A stretch of DNA of 64,000 bases from Trichobilharzia szidati (lineage: Eukaryota; Platyhelminthes; Trematoda; Strigeidida; Schistosomatidae), in contig OX235274.1 of the NCBI GenBank assembly GCA_944472155.2, forward strand, positions 34,532,052 through 34,596,051, written 5' to 3'. Under the pieces are notes generated by a model, which was not told the DNA's origin, made no database searches, and worked only from the letters and a program-made list of their open reading frames with translations. Positions 31,961 through 43,354 of this stretch are shown here, one piece after another; position 1 is the first letter of the stretch, and each line of letters begins with the position of its first letter. Made by a program: the position numbers and the translations under genes.

Positions 31961-32760
31961 AATAATAATAATGATAGGAGCAGTAAACCCGCTGTTTATT
32001 CACTGTTCCACAGTAAGTTAGCAGTTTCATACCTAACACACTTTTCTCATCATACAAATAATAATAATAGTTTGCTTTATTCCAAAAACAATACTAGTGA
32101 TACAGCAAGGAATTTTCAGCATTCAGTACAATATTGCATCTAATTTACTCAAAAAACGACAAAACAAGAAAAAGTAAAAGAAATGATCATTACGTAATAA
32201 TGATAACAAAACGTTTTTATAGCAGCTATTTAGCAAATTACTGTAAGCAATACGGAGAAAAATATGCATAAAGTATAAAATTATAGTAATAATGGTAATA
32301 ACAACTAAAATAAAATTGCTAAGTTACAATTAAACGACGGAAAGATGAACGATAAAAATATCGATTCACTTTGCTAATTACATAGTAACTTATATGTTTT
32401 ACGTCTAACAGAGTTTTCATCACATTAAGTACGGGCTAAATACGGTATTGTAGAATTTTTGTACTTAGTGGCTCGAGCATATAACTTCTTATATTGACTT
32501 CTCGTCCTACCTGATGAGATACAAGGGGCATTTGAAACAAGGTGTCGTTAAGTTTCTATACTTAGTTGTCCAGGGATGAACACTTTTATAATCACTTTTA
32601 ATCCTTCCTGAGGGAAGGGTGTACATAAAGAGGATTCTGAGAGACACTGAGTGGTGCCGGATTGTCATAACTTCCTTAAATAGAAAACAATTTGTGAAGA
32701 CCTAGAAAGATCAGAGCAAAAAGAAGTAATACAAGGTATTTAACTGTCAACTTAGTTTCA
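31958..32760 (-). repeat. CR1/Jockey-like LINE, two adjoining 3' fragments
   Basis: First piece (31958-32050): AATAATAATAATGA followed by GCAGTAAACCC-type text matching the end of the coding region of the 21.6 kb element. Second piece (32056-32760): ATAATAATAG, then TTTATTCCAAAAACA and the remaining 3' region. Matches to 21300-21800 include CTTAGTGGCTCGAGCATATA versus its CCTGGCATATAG. Both are decayed. Confidence 0.7.
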
Positions 32761-32814
32761 CTTTCAGTACTGTCTACGATAGATGAATTATGGAAACGAA
32801 CCATTTCACTTAAA

Positions 32815-32935
32815 AAACAACAGCAGTCACCTAAGAAATGACTTCGAATGGACATGGAGGTGATGAAGACAAACAATCAATAACAACAAGCACAAATTGC
32901 TATCAACTGAGGAAATTTGAGGGAAATCACTGCAT
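32815..32935 (+). repeat. RTE (SR2-like) short fragment
   Basis: GAGGTGATGAAGAC, ACAAGCACAAATTGC and GGGAAATCACT match the segment after the RTE catalytic region. Confidence 0.6.
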
Positions 32936-33256
32936 ATTTTTGATTGGACACTAGTCCTATCTTTGGCGTAGACTGAAATCTATCAGTCAAGTTTGCAATG
33001 TAGCCGCCAGGCTAGGTGGCTCGCCATTATGATACACTGTGAATTGATGGCATTAGGTGGTTGGAGGCGATCGGCAGGAAGCCTTGAACCTAGATTTAGG
33101 GCTAGTTGGCGCTCAGCTAGTGTCCAAACCAAAATGTCCCATACAGTCCTATAGGAGGTCAATCGCCAGCTCAAATAGCTCAGTGGTAATGTCTCTGAAT
33201 GTAACAATGGGTGATATGGGTTCGAATCTCAGAAGGAACATGAGTTCCTTCAAGGT
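32936..33256 (+). repeat. tRNA-derived SINE family C, plus copy
   Basis: The tRNA-like head at 33173-33235 has an A-box TAGCTCAGTGG and a B-box GGTTCGAATC. An upstream part (GGTGGTTGGAGGCGATCGGC) is shared with the 15.6 kb copy, where it lies in the same plus-strand order. Confidence 0.75.
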
Positions 33257-33475
33257 TACAGAAGTAGCAATTCATGGACCATTGAACTGGATCCTGGTGG
33301 TTTAATGGTCTACAAGCTCACCTTGTAATCGGAAGGTCTTGGGTTCGAATCCTGTCGATGAGTGCGTACCACTGAAGAGTCCAGAACTAAGACTAAACTT
33401 CTGTCCAGTACTCCTCGCTGGTCTTCCAATAGTCTTCTAACCGATGTCAGTTCATGATGAAATCTTGAAACTATC
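33257..33475 (+). repeat. Hammerhead SINE family A, plus copy
   Basis: The tRNA-like head at 33290-33355 is followed by a hammerhead region with CTGAAGA (33372-33378) intact, but GAAA has become TAAA. Tail to 33475. Confidence 0.75.
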
Positions 33476-33569
33476 ATTATGCATTTTAATCAAGGTTGGT
33501 AATTTGATTACAAAGGCTTTATATATAGATTATGGGATTTGTAGAAATTCGGATTAATTTCAACTGTCA

Positions 33570-34430
33570 GATTGTCGTTACAAAACCAACATCAGTTAGA
33601 GAGATCACGTGCCCACAAATTCAATAAAAATGTTCACTGATGGCTACTGAATGGACATCGTGAAGCTGTAATGAGAAGATGTAACCAGCTGAGGTAGTGG
33701 TAAATAACGAATTGGTGAAGTCTGAATTTACGGGCCACTGAATACCCTCTCCCAACTAGATGGACGGTCAGCAAAGTTATTATCGTCTCCAGAAAGTCCA
33801 GAATTCGATCATTGACAGGGTAGTAGGTACACATCTCTGAAGATTAACAAAATAGGACAATTCAGATGTCCAGCGCTCCATTTTCCTCAGTAATCTCTCT
33901 AAATGTTGTTATTTCATGACGAAAATTTAACAGTTGAAAGGTTCCATCAATGAAAGATTACGAAAATCTCATAATACTCTAGAATTTCCAGATTAGAATC
34001 AAACAATGTTACTGTCTGAAAGCCATCATCAAGTAGATTAAAATTTATTATTATTTCCTATTCAGATAACTATATTTTATGAGGTCATATATGGAATACC
34101 ATATAATATCATAACATATGAATGACCTTCACATTGAAGTGTGATAAATATATATAAAATCATAGACAATAACACCTTATATATAAATAGTGATTCATGT
34201 GACTATGAATTAAGTTGTTTTTATTACCGGGTCACTGACCTTATGATTTCATCAGCCGAAGATTTTCATATTAACAATGTTTCCCACCTACACTTTGTTA
34301 ACTTCTATATCATTGAATATTTACCAGTAAAATATTAACAAAAACTAATAGAAACAAAGTGTATTATGCACCAAAGTGTTTTTTAATGTACAAAGAAATC
34401 AATAGAACACCAAGCTTCCGTATAAATTAT
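33570..34430 (+). repeat. Duplicated segment, shorter copy
   Basis: Co-linear with 37990-39610. Both contain a decayed SINE-A-like start, TGTTGCTGTCTGGAAGCC-like sequence, CATATGAATGACCTTCACA, AATTAAGTTGTTTTT and TTTTTTAATG near the end. The other copy carries two extra inserts. Confidence 0.7.
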
Positions 34431-34438
34431 ACTTACTG

Positions 34439-34735
34439 ATTTGTTGGAGGATTTCATCATGAATTGAGATTAGTTAGAGTACCACTGGAAATCCTGAGAG
34501 TAGTGGACACCTGCTTAGTCCTAGTTTGGGACTCTTCATCAGTACGCACCCCCCGCCAGGATTCGAATCCACGACCTTCTGGTTGCAAGGCGAGCTAGCT
34601 CGTAGATCATTAAGCCACTGGGACCCGATCCAATGGCCAGTCCATAAATTCTAACTTCTGCCAAAGGTGAGGCAGTGAATCATTTAAGAAGACATTGCGA
34701 GGTGGTCGCGCTATGTCATTAATTGGCAGTGGTAA
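34439..34735 (-). repeat. Hammerhead SINE family A, minus copy
   Basis: The tRNA-like head at about 34555-34625 and core CTGATGA on the minus strand (TCATCAG near 34550) are intact, but GAAA has become TAAG. A further 5' part at 34660-34735 is in plus orientation, so two copies meet here. Confidence 0.7.
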
Positions 34736-34744
34736 GACATTATT

Positions 34745-35575
34745 ATCATTATTATATTATTGTTTCCTTTAATTCCTAGAGGAACATAGGGCTTCAGCCG
34801 TGCGTCTCCATTGCGTTCGGTTCTCTGCTAAAGTTTTCACCTGGCTCCAAGTCTGTCCACATGTTTTCATCTCCTCTTCACAAGACCTCCTCCAAATCAC
34901 CCTCACACTGACGACCAACTCGCCTCTTCCTTTTCGGGTTCCACTGGAGCAATGGCTTTTCTAGTGATGTCACTTGATGGTTTCTTCAGAGTATGGCCAA
35001 TCCACCAACTGCATTTCTTCTTGCCTATTTGTTTCAAAACCGGTTCCTGGTTGCTTCGCGCCCAGAGATTCATGGTGCTGATCTTTTCTGGCCGGCCATC
35101 TGATCTTGAGTATTGAGCGAAGACGACCGTTAACGAAGGTCTGTAGTTTGTTTGATGTGCTCTTTATGACGTGCAATGCAAGTCTCTCATCCGTATAGTA
35201 GCACGGACTTCACAATGGAGTTGAAAATCCGGATCTTATTTTTGATGATGAGTGCTGTTGACCTCCACACAGACTTGAGAGTAGTGAAAGTTGGTCTTGC
35301 TTTTCCGATTCTTGCTTTGATATCCTCGTCAGTTCCGCGTGTAGTTGAAACGATGCTTCCCACGTTCGTAAAGGAGGTTGTTTCTTTCAGGTTCCTTCCA
35401 TTTATTCTATTGTCTGTTGTTGTTGCTGGTGGTGGTGTTGGCCAGGAATCTTCATCACCTCTGTTTTCTCTATGTTCACCTGAAGTCCTATCTTCTTTGG
35501 ATTCTTCTTCTGCCAACTTGTTGCTTTTCACTTGCATATCTTCCAGTTTATGGGAAATCAGACATCATCAGTGGT
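34745..35575 (-). mobile_element. RTE (SR2-like) LINE, 3' fragment
   Basis: Minus-strand fragment from the (TAA)n end near 34745. A frame at 35187-35537 reads QVKSNKLAEEESKEDRTSGE, TTRGTDEDIKARIGKARPTF and SVWRSTALIIKNKIRIFNS. The C-terminal frame at 34970-35176 reads TFVNGRLRSILKIRWPARKD. A near-intact young copy with few frame breaks. Confidence 0.85.
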
Positions 35576-35589
35576 AAGACAAGACAATG

Positions 35590-36000
35590 TAAACTGGAAA
35601 AAGTCAGTGTATAGAAGTATAGAATCTGGTCACTGCGGTTGATTATAATTGGATTATCACATCAGGCTGAGTTGATGATTAGCAAAACAGTGTGTTTGAA
35701 ACTTCAGATGTTAATAAGTAGTATTGTTTGATATATCAGAAATTATCCGATAACAGAATCACTGGTTTTAGTTGTGTTGTTTTTTCACCTTGTCGACAAC
35801 AATTAGTAAAATATATTCAGTTTGACAGAACTTTGATAATTTTCACTTCCTAAATCTAATTAATTTATTCAATTAACTTATATTACATAGTTTCACAGTT
35901 TATTATACAATCTCAAAACACCACGGATAATTGTCTATAAAATATATACGGTAGAGTGAACTTTTAGTTTAAGCTTATTTCTGTCTGGAAAGCAAAGTTA
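35590..36000 (+). repeat. Repeat block shared with 43.36-43.99 kb
   Basis: Landmarks in order: ATAGAATCTGGTCACTGCGG, TTGTCGACAACAATTAGTA, ATATATTCAGTTTGACAGA, CATAGTTTCACAGTTTATTA and TTATTTCTGTCTGGAAAGC. The same order is seen in the second copy. Family unknown. Confidence 0.75.
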
Positions 36001-36078
36001 CTTTAAGGAAGACAATATTTATAATAGTTTGTCTGTTTATTTACTGATAATACTTTTCTTTCAGAGATGTCTGGCACT

Positions 36079-36545
36079 CATTATTATTATTATTTCCTTT
36101 AATTCCTAGAGGAACATAGGGCTTCAGCTGCACGTCTCCATTGTGTTCGGTTCTCTGCTAGAGTCTTCACCTGGTTACAAGTCTGTCCACACGCTTTAAT
36201 CTCCTCTTCACATGACCTCCTCCAAGTCACCCTCCCAATGACGACCAACTCGACGCTTCCCATTTTGCTTCCACTCGAGCACTGGATTGTCTAGTGATGT
36301 CACTTGATGGTTTCCTCAGAGTGTGGCCAATCCACCAACTGCATTTCTTCCTGCTTATTTGTTTCACAATCGGTTCCTAGTTGGTTCGCTCCCAGAAATC
36401 TCTGTTGCTGATCTTTTCTGGCCAGCCATCTGATCTTGAGTATTGAGCGAAGACAACTGTTGATGAAGGTCTGTAGTTTGTTTGAGGTGCTCTTTAGGAA
36501 GCGCCAAGTCTCTGATCCGTATAGTAGCACTCATACTGGGATGTG
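36079..36545 (-). mobile_element. RTE (SR2-like) LINE, 3' fragment
   Basis: Minus-strand copy from the (TAA)n end at 36079. The frame 36300-36530 reads LLYGSETWRFLKSTSNKLQT, then INSCLRSILKIRWLARKD, the RTE C-terminal coding part. Confidence 0.85.
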
Positions 36546-36719
36546 AAAAAGTGGTGTTATATATCAACTGCTACTCGTATTTAGTAGTCATTTTCTTAGG
36601 AGTCTCTACGGGTCGTAATCTACAATGCAACAATCATAACGGGAACTACAGTGTACGTCAAATATATGAGGAAAAAAATACTGACAAATATTTACATAAC
36701 TAAAGCTTAAGAATATGTT

Positions 36720-37255
36720 CAAGTGTTGGTTTGTAGGGATTTGATTGGTAACAGGATTTCATCATGAGCTGACGTTAGTTAGAGGACCATTGGAAAACCA
36801 ACTGGGAGTACTGGATAGCCAGTTGTTTCTCCCTAGTTTGGGACTCTTCACAGTACGCACTCACCGACAGGGTTCGAACCCACGACCTTCTTGTTACAAG
36901 GCGAGCTAGCTCGTAGACCATTAGGCCACTGGGACCTGATCCAATGGCCCACGAAGTCATGAACAGTAGGGAGCAGCGGGTCGGTTGTGAGGACAAATAC
37001 CCACTGAAGACATTGGCTAGTGGTCGCGCTTTCTCATGAATTGGCGGAAGTTAGAATTCACCGGCCATTGGATGGGGTCTCAGTGGCTTCGTGATCTACG
37101 AGCTCGCCTTGTAACCAGAAGGTCCTGGGTTCGAACCCTATCGGTGAGTATGTACTGATGAAAAGTACCAAACTAGGATGAAACAGCTATCCAGTACTCC
37201 AAGGTTTTCCAATGGTCCTCTAGCCAATGTCAGCTCATGATGAAATCCTGTAAAG
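36720..37255. repeat. Hammerhead SINE family A, head-to-head pair
   Basis: The minus copy at 36720-36955 has GAAA intact but one base deleted from the core (CTG-TGA). The plus copy at 36952-37255 has CTGATGA at 37155-37161 and GAAA at 37180-37183. It is followed by CAGCTATC, so stem III is weakened. The two tRNA-like heads face each other across about 20 bp. Confidence 0.8.
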
Positions 37256-38029
37256 CTTAAGAAACTGAAGTGTTTTAACCGGAGATCTTAGAATTTCAAT
37301 CTTTCACTCAATGTATTCATGTTTTCTCATGCAAATTTATTTGATTTAATTCAACTTTAGATTTTCCCATCGATTGATTGAACCGAAGTGCTCGGTCTCA
37401 GGTTGATATGTTGGCTTCTTGTGAAGATGCTACAACGATGTCTGGGCATGTAATTAGAAGTTAATTGGTGGATGGTGACTAGCAGTGGAATCGAGGATGC
37501 GCATTTCGTCCAATTTGGGACTTGTCATCTAGCTATAACTGTATTCCGCAGTGAGTGATGATGATGTTCCCACAGAGACTCAAACCCAGTGCCCATAGTT
37601 TCAAACGCCAAAGCTTTATCCACTAGACCAACTCATGTGCAACAGGTCACATTGATTATATAATTCAGTTCACTGAGAGATGCGGGTACATTCAGATGAC
37701 GAGCTCAAAACAGAACGAAATGCGCATCTTGGATCCCACTTCTAGTCACTATCCACCAATTAACGAGTATATTTGAATTCGAAAGTTCCAACAAATGATG
37801 AGTAACCACCTCTCTGAGAGAGGTGAATCTGAGATATGGATGAAATTTGTGTCTCTTGAACGAGATGATTAGGTGGTGACGAATCCCAAAAGATTGAAAA
37901 ATATAAACACCAGTAGTGATAATCGATCCACATCGTGCCTATCCTTCTAACAGCCAATATCTCAAGACCTCAATTCGTAGACTATGCATGGAGTTATATC
38001 TGTCGATAGATTGATCTGGTAACCTAAAG
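37256..38029 (+). repeat. Repeat shared with 44.99-45.33 kb, split by an S-alpha pair
   Basis: 37256-37344 and 37756-38029 match 44985-45325 continuously: TTCATGTTTTCTCAT, then TATTTGAATTCGAAA, AATGATGAGTAA, GAGGTGAATCTGAGAT, GATGATTAGGTGGTGAC and CAATATCTCAAGACCTCAA. The S-alpha pair occupies the break. Confidence 0.75.
37345..37755. repeat. S-alpha-like hammerhead SINE foldback pair
   Basis: The minus copy at 37345-37640 has core ATGACAA read from 37522-37528 and GAAA from 37504-37507. The plus copy at 37655-37755 has core ATGACGA at 37696-37702, GAAA at 37717-37720 and TGCGCATC after it. Both lost C3. Flanks TTTATTTGA / TATATTTGA may be a degraded target duplication. Confidence 0.75.
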
Positions 38030-38235
38030 ATTCCCAAAATAGGACACAACGTCTGTCCAGTACTCCATGACTGTTAGTAATCTTTCTTAAGGATTTTTGT
38101 TCTTGACGAAAATCTAACATCTGGAGTGCTTTATCATTGGAAGATTTAGAAAAATTTCATAAAACTTTCAAGTTTACAGCTTACAAATATAAATCAAGTG
38201 TGTTGCTGTCTGGAAGCCTTCACTAAGTAGATCAA

Positions 38236-38850
38236 ATGTCTAACGTGTTGTGTCTAACTTCGGTGACCACAATATATATATGAAGTTATTCACCTTTCAT
38301 GTTTATGTTAAGAAAGAACATACAAAGAATGGCATATCTACGATTTTCTGAGCATGTACCAAAAATCCCATGTCTAAAGGGAACATATGCTTTAAACAGT
38401 GCCATTGCCAGGCATCTCCTTGACACAGGTTATGAAGTGGACGTCTCAAAATCGTTCAAAACTATCAATAGGCAGAAGAACTCAATTCTCCTTAAGTTTG
38501 CTGAAGCCATCTCCATCAAGCGCCTGAAACCTGATTTGTGCGTTCAGTAAGAAACAGTTAACAGTCTTTCTTCGCCCTGCCTAGTAACTGGATATTTTCA
38601 TCTCTCATCTGAACACGTAATGCCGAAAGTTCGGAATAGTGTTTAATATTACATATATTTATAAATATTATTACTGTGTGCATATATTGATTGACTGATT
38701 TTTGTTTAGAATGAACTCTGTGCAAGTAAGTTAAAATTGTTTCTGTTGATATACTTAATAATGACCTTGGCATGTAAGCGGCTGATCAGAAGGCAACGAA
38801 ATAAGTGATGGTACCACTTTATTCTGCAAAACTGTAGTTCTCGCTTTATT
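38236..38850 (+). pseudogene. Penelope-like element, C-terminal end and 3' tail
   Basis: The frame 38299-38550 reads YALNSAIARHLLDTGYEVDV, SFKTINRQKNSILLKFAEA and KRLKPDLCVQ then stop. This is the end of the GIY-YIG domain and a typical PLE C-terminus. The tail at 38551-38850 contains CTGATCA ... ACGAAATAAG at about 38780-38810, the position where another PLE (58.57 kb) has CTGATGA ... ACGAAATAAA. A relative of the 58.1 kb fragment. Strongly 5'-truncated. Confidence 0.75.
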
Positions 38851-39149
38851 CAAATAAAAATTTATCATGAATATCGTAACATATGAATGACCTTCACACT
38901 GAAATCAGATAAATATATATATCAAATCATAAACAATCATACCATATTATATAAACAGTCATACATAGGACTGTAAATTAAGTTGTTTTTCTATGGCGCC
39001 CCTGACCTAATGACTTCATTACCCAAAGATATTAAAATGAATAGTTAATCCTGCCTACACATTGTTGATTTCAACACCATTGAATATATGGCAATCAATA
39101 ATAACAATAATAATAATTTGGGAATCATCAGCAGTACTTTCGATAGTGA

Positions 39150-39515
39150 CTTCCTACAGCACAGTGTTTCCTGGAGTTCCAGTGAGAAGTTGTGACCAGT
39201 GAGGTCTATCGAGTCGGGAGTGAGGATGGAATTCCCGCCGATGATATTGGTTGGTGGTTGCACTAAAACCACAAATTGGGAGAAGTTAGAATTCATGGAC
39301 TGGCCGTTGAATCGGGTTTTAGTGGCTGATTGGTATACGAGATTGCTTTGCCGCCGGAAGGTCATGGGTTCGAACCCTGGCAGTAGGTCCGTACTATCGA
39401 TGATCCCCACACTAGCTGGATAAAACAGCTGTCTAGTACTCCAATGTTGGTTTTCAATGGTTCTCTAACTGATTTCAATCCTTGGTTAAACTCGTAAAAA
39501 CAAATCTAATCCTTA
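39150..39515 (+). repeat. SINE family A-prime, full-length plus copy
   Basis: Runs from CCTGGAGTTCCAGTGAGAAG to the AATCTAATCCTTATAAAT tail. The tRNA-like head is near 39315-39380 with B-box GGTTCGAACC. The hammerhead position reads TCGATGA, with stem III CAGCTGTC retained and GAAA lost. Confidence 0.75.
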
Positions 39516-39639
39516 TAAATCAACTCTTTTGAAAATAATAATCATAAAAAGCGAGACAAAACATTATTATATGCCTGAGTATTTTTTAATGCACAAAGCC
39601 TCCATATTAGTTATCATAACTGCTTCACATAATGACAGA

Positions 39640-39855
39640 ATCCTCACCAACCAAGCAAATGGTCATGGCTTCAATCCACGACCACCGACGCACTTCTTAA
39701 CCACGCTTAGCCGGTTGGAAACCCAGCAAAGAAGGAAAATGGGGCGTGAGTCTAGCAACCGCCTCCCCTTGAGAAATTAAACACTACTGATACTGAAACT
39801 TCGAAGATCAAACCTGCAAGCCCTATGTTCCACTCGGAAGTCAAAGGAATAAATT
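39640..39855 (+). repeat. tRNA-derived SINE family B, plus copy
   Basis: A decayed tRNA-like head (39650-39690) with GACCACCGACGCAC is followed by the family body (GTGAGTCTAGCAACCGCC) and tail GCAAGCCCTATGTTCCACTC. Confidence 0.7.
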
Positions 39856-40243
39856 TTGATGTAGTTGCGATCTCTGAGCTGGATGGTTTATCTGCGAAGC
39901 TTTCATTGCCTCACGAGGGATCATCTTCAGCGCATACTTCAATTTTCTGAAGTGAGATTTCAGATTTCTCCATGACATTACTAGTCATCTCTCCTGGTGA
40001 CCTTGAACGTGATTGGTTTTGTTCTTGTGTGTTTTCACACCTTCTAGGCTACTTATAAGTAGCCAGGAGAGATGACTGATAAACTCTTGGAGAAATCTGA
40101 AAGCTCACTTCAGCAAATTGAAGTATGCGCTGAAGATGTTGCCTAGTAGGGCAGTGAAAGCTTCGCAAGTAAACCATCCAGCTAAAAGATCACAGCTGCA
40201 TCGAAATCATCCACCTAAGCAAGAAATCGTCTCCGTTGCATCT
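39856..40243. mobile_element. Foldback (long inverted repeat) element
   Basis: Inverted arms of about 145 bp (39860-40000 and 40060-40205) share GAGCTGGATGGTTTA, CTTCAGCGCATACTTCAAT and TCATCTCTCCTGG when one is reverse-complemented, around a spacer of about 60 bp. AAAGGAATAAATT occurs on both sides (39843-39855 and 40244-40256) and may be a 13-bp target duplication, or the tails of two similar SINE/LINE ends. No coding capacity. Confidence 0.75.
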
Positions 40244-40335
40244 AAAGGAATAAATTAAGTAACAATAAATCAAGGCATGAGGGTGAAGAGTTCAAAATCA
40301 TACGAAACAACACAATATTCCACTGTATTCTATAA

Positions 40336-40430
40336 CTACCAACTTCGCTGGTGGCACAGGGGTTAGGACTCTCGCCGACCATGCACATGGTCCGGGGTTC
40401 GATCCCCTGCCGACGCACACCCGATATCTA
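40336..40430 (+). repeat. SINE family B, tRNA-like head only
   Basis: Contains GGTGGCACAGGGGTTAGGAC, CGCCGACCATGCACATGGTC and GGTTCGATCCCCTGCCGACG: A box, anticodon-arm-like hairpin and B box in tRNA order. The SINE body is missing. Confidence 0.8.
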
Positions 40431-40669
40431 TGGTCGGCCTGCAAAATTTGGGCTACCGATATCCATGATGAAAATTCCATACTTGTACTAAAAATACGGT
40501 ATGGCATCAAGGTGTAATCAAAATCAAAATAAATGAAAATAATATTCAACCACGCTGTCAAAATATGTTCAAATAAACACAATATACAGCAAGTAATCCA
40601 TCTACTTACATAATTCAAAAGTCATTTTAAGCTAATGCTATTTACATAAAATAACCTTTATAAACACAT

Positions 40670-41008
40670 AGTCGAAGAAGAGCAAGAGGGATCTCTGGGA
40701 GCGAACCAACCAGGAACCGATTGTGAAACAAATAGGCAGGAAGAAATGCAGTTGGTGGATTGGCCACACTCTGAGGAAACCATCAAGTGACATCACTAGA
40801 CAAGCCACTGCTCGAGTGGAACTTGAAAGGGAAGCGGCGAGTTGGTCATCCAAGGGTGACTTTGAGGAGATCATGTGAAGATGAGATGAAAGCATGTAGG
40901 CAGAACTGGAGCCAGGTGAAAACGTTGACAGAGAACCGAACGCAATGGAGACGTGCGGCTGAAGCCTTATGTTCCTCTAGGAATTAAAGGAGATAATAAT
41001 AATAAGTC
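40670..41008 (+). mobile_element. RTE (SR2-like) LINE, 3' end
   Basis: Plus-strand 3' end. [24 protein letters not shown] coding text is followed by the tail GCTGAAGCCTTATGTTCCTC and AGGAATTAAAGGAG(ATA)n ending near 41005. Ends intact, start truncated. Confidence 0.85.
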
Positions 41009-41139
41009 GAAGAAGAATTTCAAGAAAGCACTAACCTAATATAGTCCATTCTTGTAGTGTTGTTAATAGCTTTTAATATTGTTTACATTGTATGTATGAC
41101 AAGATTTCTTTGACTGTCCATGTTTCAGTTTTAAATAAA

Positions 41140-41935
41140 CCTGAACCTTGAGGATAATTTATGTCGAATGTCACACAAACTTGAAGACGTGCAGGCGAAA
41201 ACCAACAAGTTTTCAGAAGAGATTGGAAGTGAAGACAGAACTTCAAGTGAAAATATAGGGAAAACAGAGGCGATGAAGAGATAGGCACCACCGCCGCCAA
41301 CAATAACCACCAGTCAACTATCAACGGAAGAAATTTTAACAAGGTCACTTCTTTCACTAATCTGGGAAGCATCGTTTCAACTATAGTCGCCACAGATGAA
41401 CACGTCAAAGCCAGTGATGTTTTGGAAAGCAAAACTGTCCTTCATTTGTCTGAAGTCAGTGCGCGAATCTGTAATGCACTCACCACAAAAAGCAAAATTC
41501 AGATTTTCAATCCTGATGTCAAGTCGATCGGTGTTTATTTATTTAGATACTTGGCGATCGCGTCACATGGAGCACTTCCGCCGACATCTGAATGCAAACT
41601 TTTATCAAACGTTGTCTTCAATGTTTTGATACTGAAGAGGAGATTACCTAAAAGACTTGGCAACACGGAATTCTGTCAACGAACCAAGCAACTACCTATT
41701 GTCTAAAAATTATGGGAAAAGAAATAGAGATGGATTGAACACACGATGAAGATACCGTTGGGTGACAACCCGCGACAGGCACACCCTCGATTGGAATCCG
41801 AATAGGAAACAGCCGGTTGGGAATGGGTCCGAGTATGACATGGAGGAGATCATGGGAGGATAGAGAGAACACGCTGAAATTGAGTTGTGCTCTTGAAACC
41901 CATTATTCTGCTCGGAACCCAATAGTGATAGGCAA
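41140..41935 (+). mobile_element. RTE (SR2-like) LINE, diverged fragment
   Basis: Begins in the CRMSHKLEDVQAKTNKFSEE region near 41160, passes NLGSIVST near 41365 and VLESKTVLHLSEVSARICNA (41422 frame), and ends with CTGCTCGGAACCCAATAG near 41920. An old copy. Confidence 0.75.
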
Positions 41936-42114
41936 CCCACCTCATGGCAATAAAAGTTACCTCAGGATTAGTTCATCTACATTTATTTACAGGTAAGTCT
42001 TCGGAGTGGAAGTGAACGTAAATGTAAGCATTATTCTGCGGAGGAAACGACCATCCGATTGTAAATAAAGCCATATATAACTAAGGACAGCAACTAATCT
42101 GGTTACCAATAGAT

Positions 42115-42310
42115 TCATAATGACTGGCAACTGAATTCACTCAGTACTTTTCATCATATCTGGGACTAACCCACTGAATATAACTCCTTCTCAGTGAGTT
42201 GAAAGTGATTCCACCAGGACCCAAACCGGGCAGTGGTCGTTTCAAACACCAGAAGATTAACCATTGGGATACTGATCTAGGAAAGCCACCTTTTGTGCTA
42301 TGAATGTCGG
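42115..42310 (-). repeat. S-alpha-like SINE relic
   Basis: The minus-strand tRNA-like head near 42210-42305 (GGTTTGGGTCC-type) and decayed hammerhead part near 42130-42185 align with the 37.4 kb copy. Confidence 0.5.
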
Positions 42311-42714
42311 TTGTTACTTGTAGTAATAGAATTAAATGCCCCTAAACGCCGGCTTATTGACAATTCAGTGACATCAATGCATAATCAAAGCTTACATAGA
42401 AAGAGCCTACATGTCGGTAGAGACCAAGAGTTTCGATTCAGCAAAGACCAATCGATCGGAGTTCCGAAATAATTTAAATAATGTAGTTTGTTGTGACTTG
42501 TCAATAAAACTACTCACTATCCATCAAACTATCCACAACAAAATCACAGATTCAAAAAATCAAATTATCTTATGACACTCCCTTTCTGAGAATCCGAAAG
42601 CATCATTGAACAGGAATTCCCTAACGAAAGATAGACGAATACACAGATATTGCCACTGATTGCATTGGAACTCAGTGTCAAGACAACACTCAGAAAACTT
42701 GGACGAGCCAATAT

Positions 42715-43345
42715 GTATTATTATTATTACTTTTAATTCCTAGAGGAACATAGGGATTCAGCCGCACGTCTCCATTGCGTTCGGTTCTCTGCTAGAGTTT
42801 TCACCTGATTCCACGTCTACCCACATCCTTTCATCTCCATGTCACCCTCCGAATTACAGCCAACTCGACGCTTCCTATTTTGCTTCCACTCGAGTGATGG
42901 CCTGTCATGTGATGTCACTTGATGGCTTGTTTTCTCAGAGTATGGCCAATCCACCTAACTCCATTTCTTCATGCAAATTTGTTGCACAATTGGTTCCTGC
43001 TGAGTTGGTTCGCTTCCAGAGATCCCTTACTATTACTAATCTTTTCCGGCCATCTGATCTTCAGTATTGAGCGAAGACAGCTGTTGATGAAGGTCTGTAG
43101 TTTTTTCGAAGTCCCCTTTGTGACGCGGCACCAAGTCTCTGATCCGTCTGGTAGTACTGACTTCACATTGCGGTTGAAAAACAGGATCTTGTTTTTCATG
43201 CTGATTGCTGTCAATCTCAAAATAGAGTTGAGAATAATGAAAGCTTGGCTTGCCGTCGCGATCGTCGCTTTGATATCCTCATCAGCTCCGTCCGCCTGTA
43301 TTTGAAACGGTGGTTCCCAGGTAAGTAAAGGAGGTTGTTTCTTTC
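42715..43345 (-). mobile_element. RTE (SR2-like) LINE, 3' fragment
   Basis: Minus strand from the (TAA)n end near 42715. The frame 42969-43220 gives GTSKKLQTFINSCLRSILKI, the RTE C-terminal coding part. Co-linear with 34.7 kb but shorter. Confidence 0.8.
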
Positions 43346-43354
43346 AGCCAATAT

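Larger units (their letters stand above)
38030..39610 (+). repeat. Duplicated segment, longer copy with inserts
   Basis: Counterpart of 33570-34430. Shared blocks lie at 38040-38230, 38860-39115 and 39535-39610. They are separated by a PLE end (38236-38850) and an A-prime SINE (39150-39515). Confidence 0.7.

Noticed and set aside
40336..40430. tRNA gene
   Set aside because: The tRNA-like box is one of nine or more family B SINE heads, and arm pairing is imperfect. The same applies to heads in families A, C and S-alpha.
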